Notes: generated from the sequence alone by a model not told the origin. 64,000 nt of DNA from Marinomonas spartinae (GCF_016461715.1 NZ_JAEMUI010000013.1:1-64000); one strand, 5' to 3'; counted from the stretch's first letter, positions 26,544 to 36,426 are shown. A program made the numbers and translations.

Positions 26544-27599
26544 ATGCCTGTCACTAACTTGATTGAGCCACGTTTTGATTGGACTCATGCTGAAATTACA
26601 GAGCTTTTTAATCTACCTTTTATGGATCTGATGTTTCGCGCTCAAACGGTCCATCGTCAAAACTTTGCACCCAATGAAGTTCAGGTGAGTACGTTATTAT
26701 CAATTAAGACGGGTGCTTGTCCAGAGGATTGTAAATATTGCCCACAGAGTGGGCATTACAATACAGAGCTGGAAAAAGAGAAACTGATGGAAGTTCAAAA
26801 GGTGCTGGAAGATGCACAGTTGGCCAAAGAAAAGGGCGCGAGCCGTTTCTGTATGGGGGCAGCTTGGAAGCATCCCTCAGAAAAAGATTTTCCCTATGTA
26901 CTCGAAATGATCAAAGGTGTAAAAGCCTTAGGGCTTGAATCTTGTGTCACGCTCGGTACGTTGAGCGATGAGCAAGCACAGCGTTTATCAGACGTTGGCT
27001 TAGATTATTACAACCACAACTTGGATACGTCGGCAGAATTTTACGACAGTATTATCACGACCCGTACTTATCAAGATCGTCTAGATACCTTGTCTCGAGT
27101 ACGTGATTCAGGCATTAAATTATGCTGTGGCGGTATTATGGGGATGGGAGAAGAGCAAAAAGATCGTGTGGGTCTGATTCGCCAGTTGTCTCAAATGACA
27201 CCCCACCCTGAAAGTGTGCCAATTAATATGTTGGTAAAAGTGGAAGGGACGCCAATGGCTAATGTGGAGGACCTTGATGAGTTCGAGTTTATCCGCACCA
27301 TTGCGGTAGCGCGTATTGTCATGCCGATGTCTCATGTGCGCTTGTCCGCTGGTCGCCAAGGTATGAGTGAGCAAACGCAAGCCTTGTGTTTTATGGCGGG
27401 TGCTAATTCTATTTTTTATGGTGAAAAATTACTGACTACAGCCAACCCAGAAGCGGATAAAGACATGAATTTATTCAGCAAATTGGGTATTACTCCTGAA
27501 AAGCGTGAAGAGCATTCAGACCAAGCAGTGATGGAAGCCATTGCTGATCAGGTTGTGAAGCAGGAAGAATCTAAACTGTTTTACGATGCCAATGCCTAA
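26544..27599 (+). CDS. bioB: Biotin synthase
   Basis: A 351-residue radical SAM enzyme inserting sulfur into dethiobiotin, the last step of biotin synthesis. ATG 26544 follows GAGGA; the longer in-frame reading to 26466 runs through the promoter and is rejected. The CxxxCxxC cluster site is in [13 protein letters not shown] near 47-59, and the later cysteines for the second Fe-S cluster are in SCVTLG and KLCCGG. The conserved SAGR and [10 protein letters not shown] motifs are present. It overlaps bioF by 14 bp and leads the bioBFHCD operon. Confidence 0.97.
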   Translation: MPVTNLIEPRFDWTHAEITELFNLPFMDLMFRAQTVHRQNFAPNEVQVSTLLSIKTGACPEDCKYCPQSGHYNTELEKEKLMEVQKVLEDAQLAKEKGASRFCMGAAWKHPSEKDFPYVLEMIKGVKALGLESCVTLGTLSDEQAQRLSDVGLDYYNHNLDTSAEFYDSIITTRTYQDRLDTLSRVRDSGIKLCCGGIMGMGEEQKDRVGLIRQLSQMTPHPESVPINMLVKVEGTPMANVEDLDEFEFIRTIAVARIVMPMSHVRLSAGRQGMSEQTQALCFMAGANSIFYGEKLLTTANPEADKDMNLFSKLGITPEKREEHSDQAVMEAIADQVVKQEESKLFYDANA

Positions 27600-28776
27600 T
27601 ACACCATCCTGGATAAAGACGGCACTTGACGAGCGCCGTCAACAGGCCTTACTGCGTCAAACGGTGACATTAGATGGTCCACAAACACCAACTGCGCGAT
27701 TTAACGGTTCTACTTATACTTCTTTTTGTTCAAATGATTACTTGGGATTGGCTAATCACCCTGATTTGATTCGAGCTGTACAGGCTAGCGCAGAGCAATA
27801 TGGTGTCGGTGGGGGCGCATCGCATTTAGTTTGTGGTCATTTAGCTCCCCATCAAGCGTTAGAAGATGCGTTGGCTGATTGGCTCGGTTATGAGAGGGTG
27901 ATGTTATTTAGTACTGGTTATATGGCCAATTTAGGCGTGATTTCTGCGTTGGCTGCGAAATCGCGACCAGTGGTTCAAGATAAGCTTAATCATGCCTCTT
28001 TAATTGATGGTAGCGTATTGGCTCAATCACCACTACGCCGTTACCTTCATGGTGATGTGTCCAGTGCTCGAAGATTGCTGCAGAAAATCGCAACCCCCGG
28101 TTTATTGGTGACAGATGGCGTGTTTAGTATGGATGGCGATCTTGCTCCCTTAGCCTCCTTAGCGGCATTAGCTCAGGAAGAAGATTGGCTTTTTATGGTC
28201 GATGATGCCCATGGATTAGGTTGTTTGGGCAATAATGGGCGCGGCAGTCTTTCTCTAGAGAGCTTGGATTCACATTCTGTACCTGTCTTGGTGGGTACCT
28301 TTGGCAAAGCATTTGGCACATCAGGGGCTTTTGTGGCCACATCGAATGAAATTGCTGATTATTTGACACAATTTGCTCGCCCTTACATATACACTACCTC
28401 TATGTCACCTGCGATAGCGGGTGCAACCTTGGCGGCTTTGCGTCTGATTCGGTCAGATGAAGGGGAGGAGCGGCGAGCAATCTTAGCCAGTCATATTCGT
28501 TATTTCCGTCAACGAATGGCTGAACTTCCTGTTCTTTTGATGTCATCAGATACGGCGATACAACCAATTATTATTGGTGATAGTGATAAAGCGCTTAGAG
28601 CGAGCGAGGCATTAAAGGCCTTGGGGGTATGGTGTACGGCGATTCGTCCGCCAACGGTTCCCATTGGCAGTGCTCGACTGCGTATTACGTTGAGTGCCTC
28701 ACATAGTAAAGAAGATGTGGTTTTATTATGTGATTCGCTAGAGTCGGTATTGGTCGTTAAGGCAAAGTGCGAATAA
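27586..28776 (+). CDS. bioF: 8-amino-7-oxononanoate synthase
   Basis: A 396-residue PLP enzyme joining pimeloyl-ACP and alanine to give KAPA. Motifs are [13 protein letters not shown] near 46, [11 protein letters not shown] near 75, [10 protein letters not shown] near 207 and the PLP lysine in [13 protein letters not shown]. The start lies inside the bioB end with a 14-bp overlap, so translation is coupled. A second in-frame ATG lies two codons further on. Confidence 0.96.
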   Translation: MPMPNTPSWIKTALDERRQQALLRQTVTLDGPQTPTARFNGSTYTSFCSNDYLGLANHPDLIRAVQASAEQYGVGGGASHLVCGHLAPHQALEDALADWLGYERVMLFSTGYMANLGVISALAAKSRPVVQDKLNHASLIDGSVLAQSPLRRYLHGDVSSARRLLQKIATPGLLVTDGVFSMDGDLAPLASLAALAQEEDWLFMVDDAHGLGCLGNNGRGSLSLESLDSHSVPVLVGTFGKAFGTSGAFVATSNEIADYLTQFARPYIYTTSMSPAIAGATLAALRLIRSDEGEERRAILASHIRYFRQRMAELPVLLMSSDTAIQPIIIGDSDKALRASEALKALGVWCTAIRPPTVPIGSARLRITLSASHSKEDVVLLCDSLESVLVVKAKCE

Positions 28777-28816
28777 GTCCTAGTTAAGTAAAGGTTAGTT
28801 GAGCTGAAGGGGAAAC

Positions 28817-29620
28817 ATGCGCAGACCAATAGAAACAGAGCAGTTAGGGGATTCGACGAATCCAGCAATTTTTATGGTACCTGGCTGGGGAATGCCAAAG
28901 GAAACCATGCGTCCTTTAGCGGAGCGTTTGAGTAGTAGGTTTTATGTCGTTTTGGCTAACTTGCCAGGAGTGTCGTTGGATGAAAGTTGGATTAGCCGTA
29001 CTCGAATTGGCCCTAATTACGATATTGATGCGTTGAGCGAGCAGTTGATTGCGGTGGCACCGAAGCATTGCTGGTGGATCGGTTGGTCGCTTGGTGGCAT
29101 GGTGTCGGCGTATGTGGCGGCACGGCGTTCAAGTTGTGTGAAGGGATTGATCACCTTATCCGCTTCGCCTAGTTTCTTGCAGCGAGAGGGATGGCCTCAT
29201 GGGATGGAGGTCTCGTTATTTGATGATTTTGCGACGTTAACAGCGAATCAGCCAGAGCAAGGTCTAAAGCGTTTTGTGATGTTGCAAACCAAAGGGGCGG
29301 CTAATGAGCGAACACTGGTAAAACAGTTGCAGCCTTTGTTACCGACTAGCACGCTGAACAAAGCGGCTTTGGTAGGTGGTTTGCGTTTGTTGAGAACGTT
29401 AGATGTGCGACGCGAATGGTCGCTTTTAGATCGTCCTAATCTTCATATTCTTGGGCAGTGTGATGGGCTTGTTTCTTATCAAACATTAACCACTCAAGCC
29501 GATGTGAATCCACATCAAGAAGTGATTGTTATGCCTGATGTGGCGCATCAAAGTTTTATGGAAAATGAGTCTGTCTGTTTACGTCATATTGAACAATTTA
29601 TTGATGCCAACTCTCTCTAG
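28817..29620 (+). CDS. bioH: Pimeloyl-ACP methyl ester esterase
   Basis: A 267-residue alpha/beta hydrolase. The nucleophile elbow is GWSLGGM near 91-97, the oxyanion region is MVPGWGMP near 20, an acidic residue follows in LGQCDGLV and the His is in PDVAHQSF near 246. BioH removes the methyl ester that BioC adds, releasing pimeloyl-ACP for BioF. Its place between bioF and bioC in the operon strongly supports this call over a generic esterase. It overlaps bioC by 17 bp. Confidence 0.92.
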   Translation: MRRPIETEQLGDSTNPAIFMVPGWGMPKETMRPLAERLSSRFYVVLANLPGVSLDESWISRTRIGPNYDIDALSEQLIAVAPKHCWWIGWSLGGMVSAYVAARRSSCVKGLITLSASPSFLQREGWPHGMEVSLFDDFATLTANQPEQGLKRFVMLQTKGAANERTLVKQLQPLLPTSTLNKAALVGGLRLLRTLDVRREWSLLDRPNLHILGQCDGLVSYQTLTTQADVNPHQEVIVMPDVAHQSFMENESVCLRHIEQFIDANSL

Positions 29621-30410
29621 TCGTGAAAATCTAACGTCGTATAAGCAACAAGTTGCCCAGCGCTTTGACCGTGCAGCTGTGACTTATGATGTTTACGCAC
29701 GTTTTCAGCAACAAGTTCTTGAGCGCCTATTCCAAGTGCTGCCGATGATAAAGGTGGACTCTGTGTTAGATCTGGGGACAGGGACAGGACGAGCTATTCC
29801 TTTGCTGCGCTCTTTATTCTCTCCTGATCGTTTGGTTGCCATGGATCTGTCGCAGCAAATGTTGTCGCAAGCCAGAATGGCAGCCCCTTCTCAGGCGACA
29901 TCTTTTATCTGTGCTGATGCCGAAGCTTTGCCCTTTGTGGATGAAGCATTTGATTTGGTGTTATCGAGCCTTGCATTGCAATGGTGTCTTTGCCCTGACG
30001 TCTTATTTGATGGTTTGTATCGGGCTGTCAAGCCTGGTGGTTATATAGTGTTTTCCACTCTTTGTCATGGCTCTATGCCACAAATTGATCAGGCGTGGAA
30101 AGGGTTAGATGACAACATCCATGTGAATCAATACGCTACTTATACGTCTTTGCTTGAGCAGGTAGGGAAAGGCGGCTGGACAATAGATGATGCTGTTTTA
30201 GAACCCATAACCATGTGGTTTGATTCGCCAGAAGAGGCCGTTGATTCTATTAAAAAAGTAGGTGCTGGGTTGGTAAGAGGTCAAGCGTCGAAAGGTATGT
30301 CGCCGTCGAAATGGCGGGCCTTTTTAAGGCAATACGCTCAGTTGCGTCAAACTGCTGGGGTGCCGTTAAGTTATCAAGTGGCGTTTATTGTGGCGCAAAA
30401 AGCCTGTTAG
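29604..30410 (+). CDS. bioC: Malonyl-ACP O-methyltransferase
   Basis: About 268 residues from ATG 29604, inside the end of bioH. The longer reading from 29526 lies wholly within bioH codons and is rejected. RFDRAAVTYDVYARFQQ is the typical BioC N-terminus; the SAM-binding loop is VLDLGTGTGRAIP near 50, followed by VAMDLSQQML and the LALQWC motif characteristic of BioC. It methylates malonyl-ACP so that it can enter fatty acid synthesis as a pimelate primer. Confidence 0.94.
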   Translation: MPTLSSRENLTSYKQQVAQRFDRAAVTYDVYARFQQQVLERLFQVLPMIKVDSVLDLGTGTGRAIPLLRSLFSPDRLVAMDLSQQMLSQARMAAPSQATSFICADAEALPFVDEAFDLVLSSLALQWCLCPDVLFDGLYRAVKPGGYIVFSTLCHGSMPQIDQAWKGLDDNIHVNQYATYTSLLEQVGKGGWTIDDAVLEPITMWFDSPEEAVDSIKKVGAGLVRGQASKGMSPSKWRAFLRQYAQLRQTAGVPLSYQVAFIVAQKAC

Positions 30411-30485
30411 AAATTGACCGAACACTTTGCTTAAAGATGTTTGGAATGAAAGGTTTTTTGGTTAGAGAAGAGAGTAGAGTGTTTT

Positions 30486-31163
30486 ATGGGAAAGAAGTTT
30501 TTTGTTACTGCAACGGATACAGATGCGGGTAAAACCTATGTCACTACAGGGCTATTAAGAGCTGCGGGGCGTGCGGGTCTGCGCTCTCTTGGACTTAAAC
30601 CGATTGCGGCGGGGGCGGATAAGATTGATGGTATATTGCGTAATGACGATGCGTTACTGATTCAGTCCTCAAGCAGTGTTCAATTGCCCTATGAGCAAGT
30701 CAACCCAGTAGTGTTAGAATCTGCCATCGCACCGCATATTGCCGCAGCGGATGAGAGGCGATTGGTGACGGTTTCTCGATTGGAAGGTTATTTAAAAGGC
30801 GCTTTGTTAACACCTAATGACTTGGCACTGATTGAAGGCGCGGGTGGTTGGCGTGTGCCATTAAATGATAGAGAGATGTTATCCGATTTGGCGAAATCGC
30901 TTGGTTTTCCTGTGATCCTTGTTGTTAATATGAAGTTGGGTTGTTTGAATCATGCGTTATTAAGTGCCGAAGCAATTGTTCGGGACGGGTTGCCTTTAGC
31001 CGGTTGGGTGGCGAATGGCGGTCAAGAGAGTATGCTCCGTTATGAGGAAAACTTGGCCAGTTTACAAGCTTTACTATCTGCCCCCTTGTTAGGTACGTTG
31101 AGTTGGCAAGATGAGGAGACAGCGGCAAATAAGGAGTTTGATCATATCTTGGCTCAGCTATAA
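30486..31163 (+). CDS. bioD: Dethiobiotin synthetase
   Basis: A 225-residue P-loop ligase that carboxylates DAPA and closes the ureido ring with ATP. The P-loop TATDTDAGKTYVTTGLL starts near residue 6; LKPIAAGAD and LIEGAGGWRVPL are typical substrate and metal segments. It is the last gene of the operon, 75 bp after bioC. All genes from pimeloyl-ACP synthesis to biotin (bioC, H, F, A, D, B) are therefore within 7 kb. Confidence 0.95.
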   Translation: MGKKFFVTATDTDAGKTYVTTGLLRAAGRAGLRSLGLKPIAAGADKIDGILRNDDALLIQSSSSVQLPYEQVNPVVLESAIAPHIAAADERRLVTVSRLEGYLKGALLTPNDLALIEGAGGWRVPLNDREMLSDLAKSLGFPVILVVNMKLGCLNHALLSAEAIVRDGLPLAGWVANGGQESMLRYEENLASLQALLSAPLLGTLSWQDEETAANKEFDHILAQL

Positions 31164-31246
31164 TCAAAAGACCTTTTTAGAGTTAGGCTCTTATTTAACG
31201 GTTAAGGGTTGAAACCTTAGATAAAATTCGCATTATTTAGGTTAAG

Positions 31247-31263
31247 AGGTGTGTCGCACACCT
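31247..31263. promoter_or_regulatory. Short perfect dyad upstream of the FleQ-like gene
   Basis: AGGTGTG and CACACCT flank a 3-base centre. The dyad covers the alternative GTG at 31251, which favours the downstream GTG 31290 as start. It may be a protein-binding site. Confidence 0.4.
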
Positions 31264-31289
31264 TATTGAGATTAACAGAGGGTAGCAAC

Positions 31290-31760
31290 GTGAAGGCCTG
31301 GTTATGTGGGTTAGATGATGAAGAGTTAATGTCTGTATCAAGTGTGCTGACGTTTATCGGCATAGAGCACAGTACCTCTTTCACTGCGTTTCAGTTGCCT
31401 GATTTTGTTGTGATAGGTCAGTCTATTGAGTCAATCGAGTTAGATGAATCCATTTCTATTGTATCTCTCAGTGAGACTTTGTCTATAATACCCCAAGACA
31501 ATGTATGGTTTTGCCCTTTGCCTTGGCGCTCTCAGACTTTGTGGAGCATTCTTAAAGAAATTCAGCAGAGGCGCCGTATGCCTCAGCCATCTGGGGTGAA
31601 CTTGAATCTGCATGTTCGTCATTTAGAGGCGTTGTTGATTCGTCAGGCTCTAGTGTCTGCGCAAGGGGTAGTGTCAAAAGCCGCTCAAAACTTGCAGATT
31701 CAGCGTACTACCTTGATTGAAAAAATGCGCCGTTACAATATTGATAAGTCGGAGTTTTAG
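31290..31760 (+). CDS. FleQ-like regulator lacking the AAA+ domain
   Basis: About 156 residues from GTG 31290, with AGAGGG at the right distance; a longer reading starts at 31251. The N-terminal ~95 residues resemble the receiver-like FleQ domain. Residues about 105-150 form a Fis-type helix-turn-helix, ending in GVVSKAAQNLQIQRTTLIEKMRRY, very close to the FleQ C-terminus. A normal FleQ has about 240 residues of sigma-54-activating AAA+ domain between them; here there is none, and the frame is open throughout. The gene sits exactly where fleQ stands in Pseudomonas, with its stop overlapping fleS by 1 bp. It could bind DNA but could not open a sigma-54 promoter. Confidence 0.75.
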   Translation: MKAWLCGLDDEELMSVSSVLTFIGIEHSTSFTAFQLPDFVVIGQSIESIELDESISIVSLSETLSIIPQDNVWFCPLPWRSQTLWSILKEIQQRRRMPQPSGVNLNLHVRHLEALLIRQALVSAQGVVSKAAQNLQIQRTTLIEKMRRYNIDKSEF

Positions 31761-32914
31761 TGACTAAGGATGAAGAAATCGCCGAGTTAAAGGCTGCTTT
31801 TTATGCGTTTTCTGAGTCATCTGAGATCCTCGCTAAGTCCTATTTGGATTTACAAAAGCAAGTTGAACAATTGTCTGCACAACTTGAAAAATCAGAGCAA
31901 GATCGTCGAGAAGAACAAGATAAAAACCGTATTTTGGTTCAACAGTTCCAGCAACTCTTTGAATCCATGCCTGTGGGGGTTTTGTTACTTAATGCGGAAG
32001 GCATTATCGTGATGGCGAACCCTGTAGCGGATGGGCTTTTTGACATGGCATTGGTTGGGGAGTCTTGGTCTGATATTGTGCCTGTATGTTTTACTCCTCA
32101 AAAAGATGATGGTCATGAGGTGAGTATGACATCGGGTCGACGTGTTCGCGTAGAAACCGCATCGCTAGGTGATGTTCCTGGTCAATTATTGATTTTTGTG
32201 GATTTGACCGAAGCGTATTTGTTGCAAAAAAAGCTCACGCATCACGAACGCTTATCGACGATGGGAAAAATGGTAGCAGCCTTGGCTCATCAAGTTCGTA
32301 CCCCTCTTTCTTCTGCTACTCTTTACGCAGGGCATCTGCAAAAAACAGATTTATCCCCTATTATGCGCCAGCGTTTTGCGGATAAATTGGCAGATCGTCT
32401 GGCGAATATTGAGCGTCAAATTCGCGATATGCTGATTTTCTCTCGCAGTGACATTAAATTGAGTGATCATGTAAATGGCGCAGTATTTCTTGAGGAATTA
32501 GTAGTTGAAGGACGTGAAGTGTGCGAACAAAAAAATATGACACTTACGGTCGATGGGGAAGGCGATAACACGTCTGTGTGGATACACTGTAATAAAGATA
32601 CACTAAAAGGTGCTTTATTAAATTTATTGAACAATGCCATCGATGCTCAGTCGGAGGGGACTAATATCCTTCTTCGTTGGTATTGTGATGGCAGTGTCAT
32701 CCGCTTTTCGTTTGTTGATAATGGCAAGGGTATGTCCTCTGAGCAGTTAGCGCATGTTCAAGAAGGGTTTGTTACCACAAAGCAGCATGGTACGGGGTTA
32801 GGTCTGATGGTGGTGAAGGCGATTGCCAGAGCGCATCATGGGATTTTTGAAATAGATAGTAAAGAGGGTGTTGGAACGACGGCAACACTGCAACTTCCTC
32901 TTATAAAGGTGTGA
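31760..32914 (+). CDS. fleS: Flagellar sensor histidine kinase FleS/FlrB
   Basis: A 384-residue cytosolic kinase starting at GTG 31760. An N-terminal coiled coil (about 25-60) is followed by a PAS domain (about 60-150), a HisKA domain with ALAHQVRTPLSS (phospho-acceptor His177), and an ATPase domain ending in GTGLGLMVVKAIARAH. There is no membrane helix. In Pseudomonas and Vibrio the homologue phosphorylates the adjacent NtrC-type regulator to switch on middle flagellar genes. The next gene starts 1 bp later. Confidence 0.92.
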   Translation: MTKDEEIAELKAAFYAFSESSEILAKSYLDLQKQVEQLSAQLEKSEQDRREEQDKNRILVQQFQQLFESMPVGVLLLNAEGIIVMANPVADGLFDMALVGESWSDIVPVCFTPQKDDGHEVSMTSGRRVRVETASLGDVPGQLLIFVDLTEAYLLQKKLTHHERLSTMGKMVAALAHQVRTPLSSATLYAGHLQKTDLSPIMRQRFADKLADRLANIERQIRDMLIFSRSDIKLSDHVNGAVFLEELVVEGREVCEQKNMTLTVDGEGDNTSVWIHCNKDTLKGALLNLLNNAIDAQSEGTNILLRWYCDGSVIRFSFVDNGKGMSSEQLAHVQEGFVTTKQHGTGLGLMVVKAIARAHHGIFEIDSKEGVGTTATLQLPLIKV

Positions 32915-32915
32915 T

Positions 32916-34265
32916 ATGTCTGATGTTAAATTACTGATTGTTGAAGATGATAAAGGGCTGGCGGAAGCATTAGAAGATACCCTTATGTTAGCTGGTTATC
33001 AATGTAAGCTGGTTTTTTCTGCAGAAGACGCTGTCATAGCCCTTAAGCAAAGCGCCTTTGATATGGTGGTATCCGATGTTAATTTGCCAGGTATGGATGG
33101 CTACGAGTTATTACGCCATGTAATCGATACCTATCCAGAGTTACCTATGATGCTGATGACCGCTTATGGTGACATTGCTCATGCGGTGGAAGCCATGCGC
33201 GATGGAGCAGTGGATTATTTATTAAAGCCGTTTCAAGAGAGCGAGTTGCTTTCTGCAATTGAAAAATACACGGTCAAAAAGGTTGTGGCTCAGGGAAATC
33301 AACCCATTGCTAAAGATCCATCCAGCATTGCTATGTTGGAGTTGGCGAAGCGTGTCGCGGTGACGGATTCAACGGTTCTTATTTGTGGTGAAAGTGGGAC
33401 TGGTAAAGAAGTATTAGCGAACTATATTCATCAGGAATCCAACCGTCATAAATCCCCTTTTGTGGCCATTAACTGCGCGGCAATACCTGAGAATATGCTG
33501 GAAGCTATTTTATTTGGCTATGAAAAAGGCGCTTATACTGGGGCGGTATCGTCTCAGGCAGGGAAGTTTGAGCAGGCTAACGGTGGGACGTTGTTGCTGG
33601 ATGAAATTTCTGAAATGGATATTGGCTTACAAGCGAAAATATTGCGTGTTTTGCAGGAACAAGAAGTTGAACGGTTAGGAGGAAAAAAGGCCATCCCATT
33701 AGATGTGCGTATTATTGCCACAACGAACCGAGACTTGGCGGAATATGTTCGTGAAGGGGGATTCCGAGAAGACTTATATTACCGTCTGAATGTCTTTCCT
33801 TTGCGTTGGTTGCCCATTCGAGAACGTAAAGGTGATATTTTACCTATTGCGCAAAGTTCATTAGAAAGGCATTCTGCAAAAATGCGTGTGACTAATGCGG
33901 TACTAAAGCCCTCTGCACAAAGTAAGCTTGAAGCACACCCTTGGCCTGGCAATGTTCGTGAACTGGATAATGTGATTCAACGGGCGTTAATTTTGAGCCC
34001 CAATGGCCAGATACATGAAGATCATATTGTTTTTGATATGATGAGTGCGCCTGCCGCCAGTGATATCAACGAAGAGCCGGAAGAAAATAGTGCTGCATCT
34101 ATCTTAGGAAAAGGCGTTCAGCAGCATGAATTTAGAATTATTGCACAAGCTTTGATTGATGCGAATGGAAAACGCAAGCTTGTCGCGGATAAGCTGGGCA
34201 TCAGTCCAAGGACATTGCGCTATAAAATTGCTAAAATGCGAGAATGTGGGATTGATGTAGATTGA
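32916..34265 (+). CDS. fleR: NtrC-type flagellar response regulator FleR/FlrC
   Basis: A 449-residue sigma-54 activator. The receiver domain has phospho-Asp54 in VVSDVNLPGMDG, the AAA+ domain has Walker A GESGTGKE (158-165) and LLLDEISEMD as Walker B, and the C-terminus has a Fis-type helix-turn-helix. The sigma-54 contact loop reads GAYTGA near 205-210, with Tyr in place of the usual Phe. It is paired with FleS and is the only complete sigma-54 activator in the window. Likely targets include the GG-N10-GC elements before fliJ and fliK. Confidence 0.93.
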   Translation: MSDVKLLIVEDDKGLAEALEDTLMLAGYQCKLVFSAEDAVIALKQSAFDMVVSDVNLPGMDGYELLRHVIDTYPELPMMLMTAYGDIAHAVEAMRDGAVDYLLKPFQESELLSAIEKYTVKKVVAQGNQPIAKDPSSIAMLELAKRVAVTDSTVLICGESGTGKEVLANYIHQESNRHKSPFVAINCAAIPENMLEAILFGYEKGAYTGAVSSQAGKFEQANGGTLLLDEISEMDIGLQAKILRVLQEQEVERLGGKKAIPLDVRIIATTNRDLAEYVREGGFREDLYYRLNVFPLRWLPIRERKGDILPIAQSSLERHSAKMRVTNAVLKPSAQSKLEAHPWPGNVRELDNVIQRALILSPNGQIHEDHIVFDMMSAPAASDINEEPEENSAASILGKGVQQHEFRIIAQALIDANGKRKLVADKLGISPRTLRYKIAKMRECGIDVD

Positions 34266-34353
34266 TTTTTGAGTCTTCTTTTAAATCTGTATATGCTAAG
34301 TTTTATGAATGTTATGCTAAGCTATATATACACGTTTTTTGTAGGTGGGAAGT

Positions 34354-34719
34354 ATGGTCACTAATAGACCAGACATTAATCAAGTTCTTTCTCAAATGAG
34401 AGAGATGAAAGCGCAGGTTCAAGCACCCGACTTGTCGATGCCAAATATTGCTAAAATTAGTGGTGAACAAGGTGATGATAGCAATACCATTGCGCGCCCA
34501 GATTTTGCAGAAATGTTAAAAACGGCAGTCGACAATGTGAATGAGTTGCAGAAGAATGCGTCAAATCTTGCTCAGGCTTATGAGCGAGGAGACCAAGGGG
34601 TGGATTTGCCTCAAGTGATGATAGGTCTGCAAAAATCGAGTGTTTCATTTGAAGCTATGACCCAAGTACGAAACAAACTGGTCGACGCGTATGAAAAAAT
34701 CATGAATATGCCTATTTAG
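34354..34719 (+). CDS. fliE: Flagellar hook-basal body protein FliE
   Basis: About 121 residues from ATG 34354, which follows AGGTGGGA; a GTG three codons upstream is less likely. FliE joins the MS ring to the rod. The C-terminal pattern DLPQVMIGLQKSSVSFEAMTQVRNKLVDAYEKIMNM is the family signature. It starts the fliEFGHI run. Two direct TATGCTAAG repeats 21 bp apart (34292 and 34313) precede it and may be part of its promoter region. I saw no sigma-54 element there. Confidence 0.94.
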   Translation: MVTNRPDINQVLSQMREMKAQVQAPDLSMPNIAKISGEQGDDSNTIARPDFAEMLKTAVDNVNELQKNASNLAQAYERGDQGVDLPQVMIGLQKSSVSFEAMTQVRNKLVDAYEKIMNMPI

Positions 34720-34746
34720 GTATGATACATCGCTTGGCGCTTTTAA

Positions 34747-36426
34747 ATGGATAATGTCCCTGCAGAACAATCAGAACAAAAGCTCTACCTTGAGCTTCTG
34801 ACAGGCTTTAATAAATTAACCGTCATCAGACAGTTAGCATTAATGGTCGGTCTTGCTGCGTCTATTGCCATCGCGCTTGCGGCAGTGCTGTGGTCAAATG
34901 GAACGGATTACAAACCTGTTCTGAGCAGTATTACAAATTATAATGCTGACCAAATCGTAGACCTTCTCAATTCTAACGGTATTCCCTTCAAAATTGACGA
35001 AAACACAGGTGCTTTGTTGGTGGCATCTGATAAATATCAACAAGCTCGTCTTAAGTTAGCGGGTTCCGGTATTGTCTCTGACAGGAATATTGGTATGGAA
35101 ATCATGGATAAAAACCAAGGTTTCGGTACCTCTCAGTTCGTTGAGAATGCTCGTTACCGGCTAGGCTTGGAGGGAGAGTTAAGTAAAACCATTGCTAGCT
35201 TACAAAGTGTTAAATCGGCACGAGTACACCTGGCTATTCCCAAAGAGTCAGTATTTGTTCGTGACACGCGAAAGCCAACGGCTTCCGTGTTTGTAGAGCT
35301 TTACCCAGGCCGTCGTTTGGATTCTGGTCAGGTGGACGCCATTGTTAACTTAGTGTCTTCGAGTATTCCTGAATTAACCGATGATAATGTTACCGTAGTG
35401 GATCAAAGAGGCACCCTCTTAACTGAAAAAGATAAGTCATCGGATCTGTCTGTGGCTGGAAAGCAATTTGAATACACTCGAAAAGTAGAAGATGCGCTGC
35501 AACAGCGCGTTAATAGTATTCTTGATCCGGTGGTCGGAAGCGGACATTTTAAAGCTGAAGTGTCAGCAGATGTGGATTTTAATGCCGTTGAGCAAACCGC
35601 AGAACAATACAATCCTGATTTGCTGGCGTTGCGCAGTGAGCAGACTCTGAAAGAAAATAAAACTGGGGGAGCAGCAAATGGTGGTATACCAGGAGCGTTG
35701 AGTAATCAGCCTCCAGGAGCCGTTTCTGTGCCAGAAACAGTTGATCAAAATGGTTCGCCCATTGGCGCTTCAACAACGAATAAAGTAACGGATGGTCAGT
35801 CTAAAGTCGAGACAACGCGAAATTTTGAGCTTGATCGAAGTATTAGTTATACCAAACATCAGCAAGGGAAAATTAAACGCTTGTCCGTGGCTGTTGTAGT
35901 TGATGACATTACTTCCATTGATCCCAAAACGAATAAAGTAGTCAGAACGCCTTGGAGTGATGAAGAATTGGGGCGTCTAACACTCTTGGTTCGTGATGCG
36001 GTAGGTTATGACCCATCAAGAGGGGACAGTGTCAGTGTTATTAATTCACCGTTTGCCCCTGTTGAATCCCAAGAGCCCGCACCAGAGCCGCCTTTTTACA
36101 AGCAAACTTGGTTCTTGGATTTGTTGAAGCCAAGCTTAGTTGGGATTTTTGTTCTATTGTTATTACTGGTGGTGGTTCGCCCAATTTTGAAATCCCTTAG
36201 TGATCAGAACAAGATCGCCGTTGCAGAGGATACCGAAGCGAATATTTTCTCCGATGAGACCGATGAAATATCCGATGATCAAGTGTCTTTGGTCAGTGCA
36301 GAAGACGTGATGGTACCAGGTTCACCGGAGAAGATTGACCGTCAGATTAACGCAATTCGTGGCCTGATTGCTGAAGAGCCAGAGCGGGTGGCGCAGGTTG
36401 TTAAACAATGGGTGATGGAAGGGTAA
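34747..36426 (+). CDS. fliF: Flagellar MS-ring protein FliF
   Basis: A 559-residue protein with a membrane helix near 35-50 and another near 460-480. The periplasmic region holds the ring-building motifs (YKPVLSSI, KIDENTGALLV, FGTSQFVENARYRLGLEGEL and ARVHLAIPKESVFVR). The cytoplasmic tail, INAIRGLIAEEPERVAQVVKQWV, binds FliG. It forms the ring in the inner membrane on which the motor is built. Its stop codon abuts the fliG start. Confidence 0.96.
   Translation: MDNVPAEQSEQKLYLELLTGFNKLTVIRQLALMVGLAASIAIALAAVLWSNGTDYKPVLSSITNYNADQIVDLLNSNGIPFKIDENTGALLVASDKYQQARLKLAGSGIVSDRNIGMEIMDKNQGFGTSQFVENARYRLGLEGELSKTIASLQSVKSARVHLAIPKESVFVRDTRKPTASVFVELYPGRRLDSGQVDAIVNLVSSSIPELTDDNVTVVDQRGTLLTEKDKSSDLSVAGKQFEYTRKVEDALQQRVNSILDPVVGSGHFKAEVSADVDFNAVEQTAEQYNPDLLALRSEQTLKENKTGGAANGGIPGALSNQPPGAVSVPETVDQNGSPIGASTTNKVTDGQSKVETTRNFELDRSISYTKHQQGKIKRLSVAVVVDDITSIDPKTNKVVRTPWSDEELGRLTLLVRDAVGYDPSRGDSVSVINSPFAPVESQEPAPEPPFYKQTWFLDLLKPSLVGIFVLLLLLVVVRPILKSLSDQNKIAVAEDTEANIFSDETDEISDDQVSLVSAEDVMVPGSPEKIDRQINAIRGLIAEEPERVAQVVKQWVMEG

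Noticed and set aside
31164-31289. Sigma-54 promoter before the FleQ-like gene
   Set aside because: No GG-N10-GC with acceptable flanks was found, so this regulator group probably uses another sigma factor.
31251-31760. The short FleQ-like gene as a pseudogene or frameshift
   Set aside because: The frame is open, both ends are well conserved, there is no space for a lost AAA+ domain in another frame, and it overlaps fleS as a working gene would.
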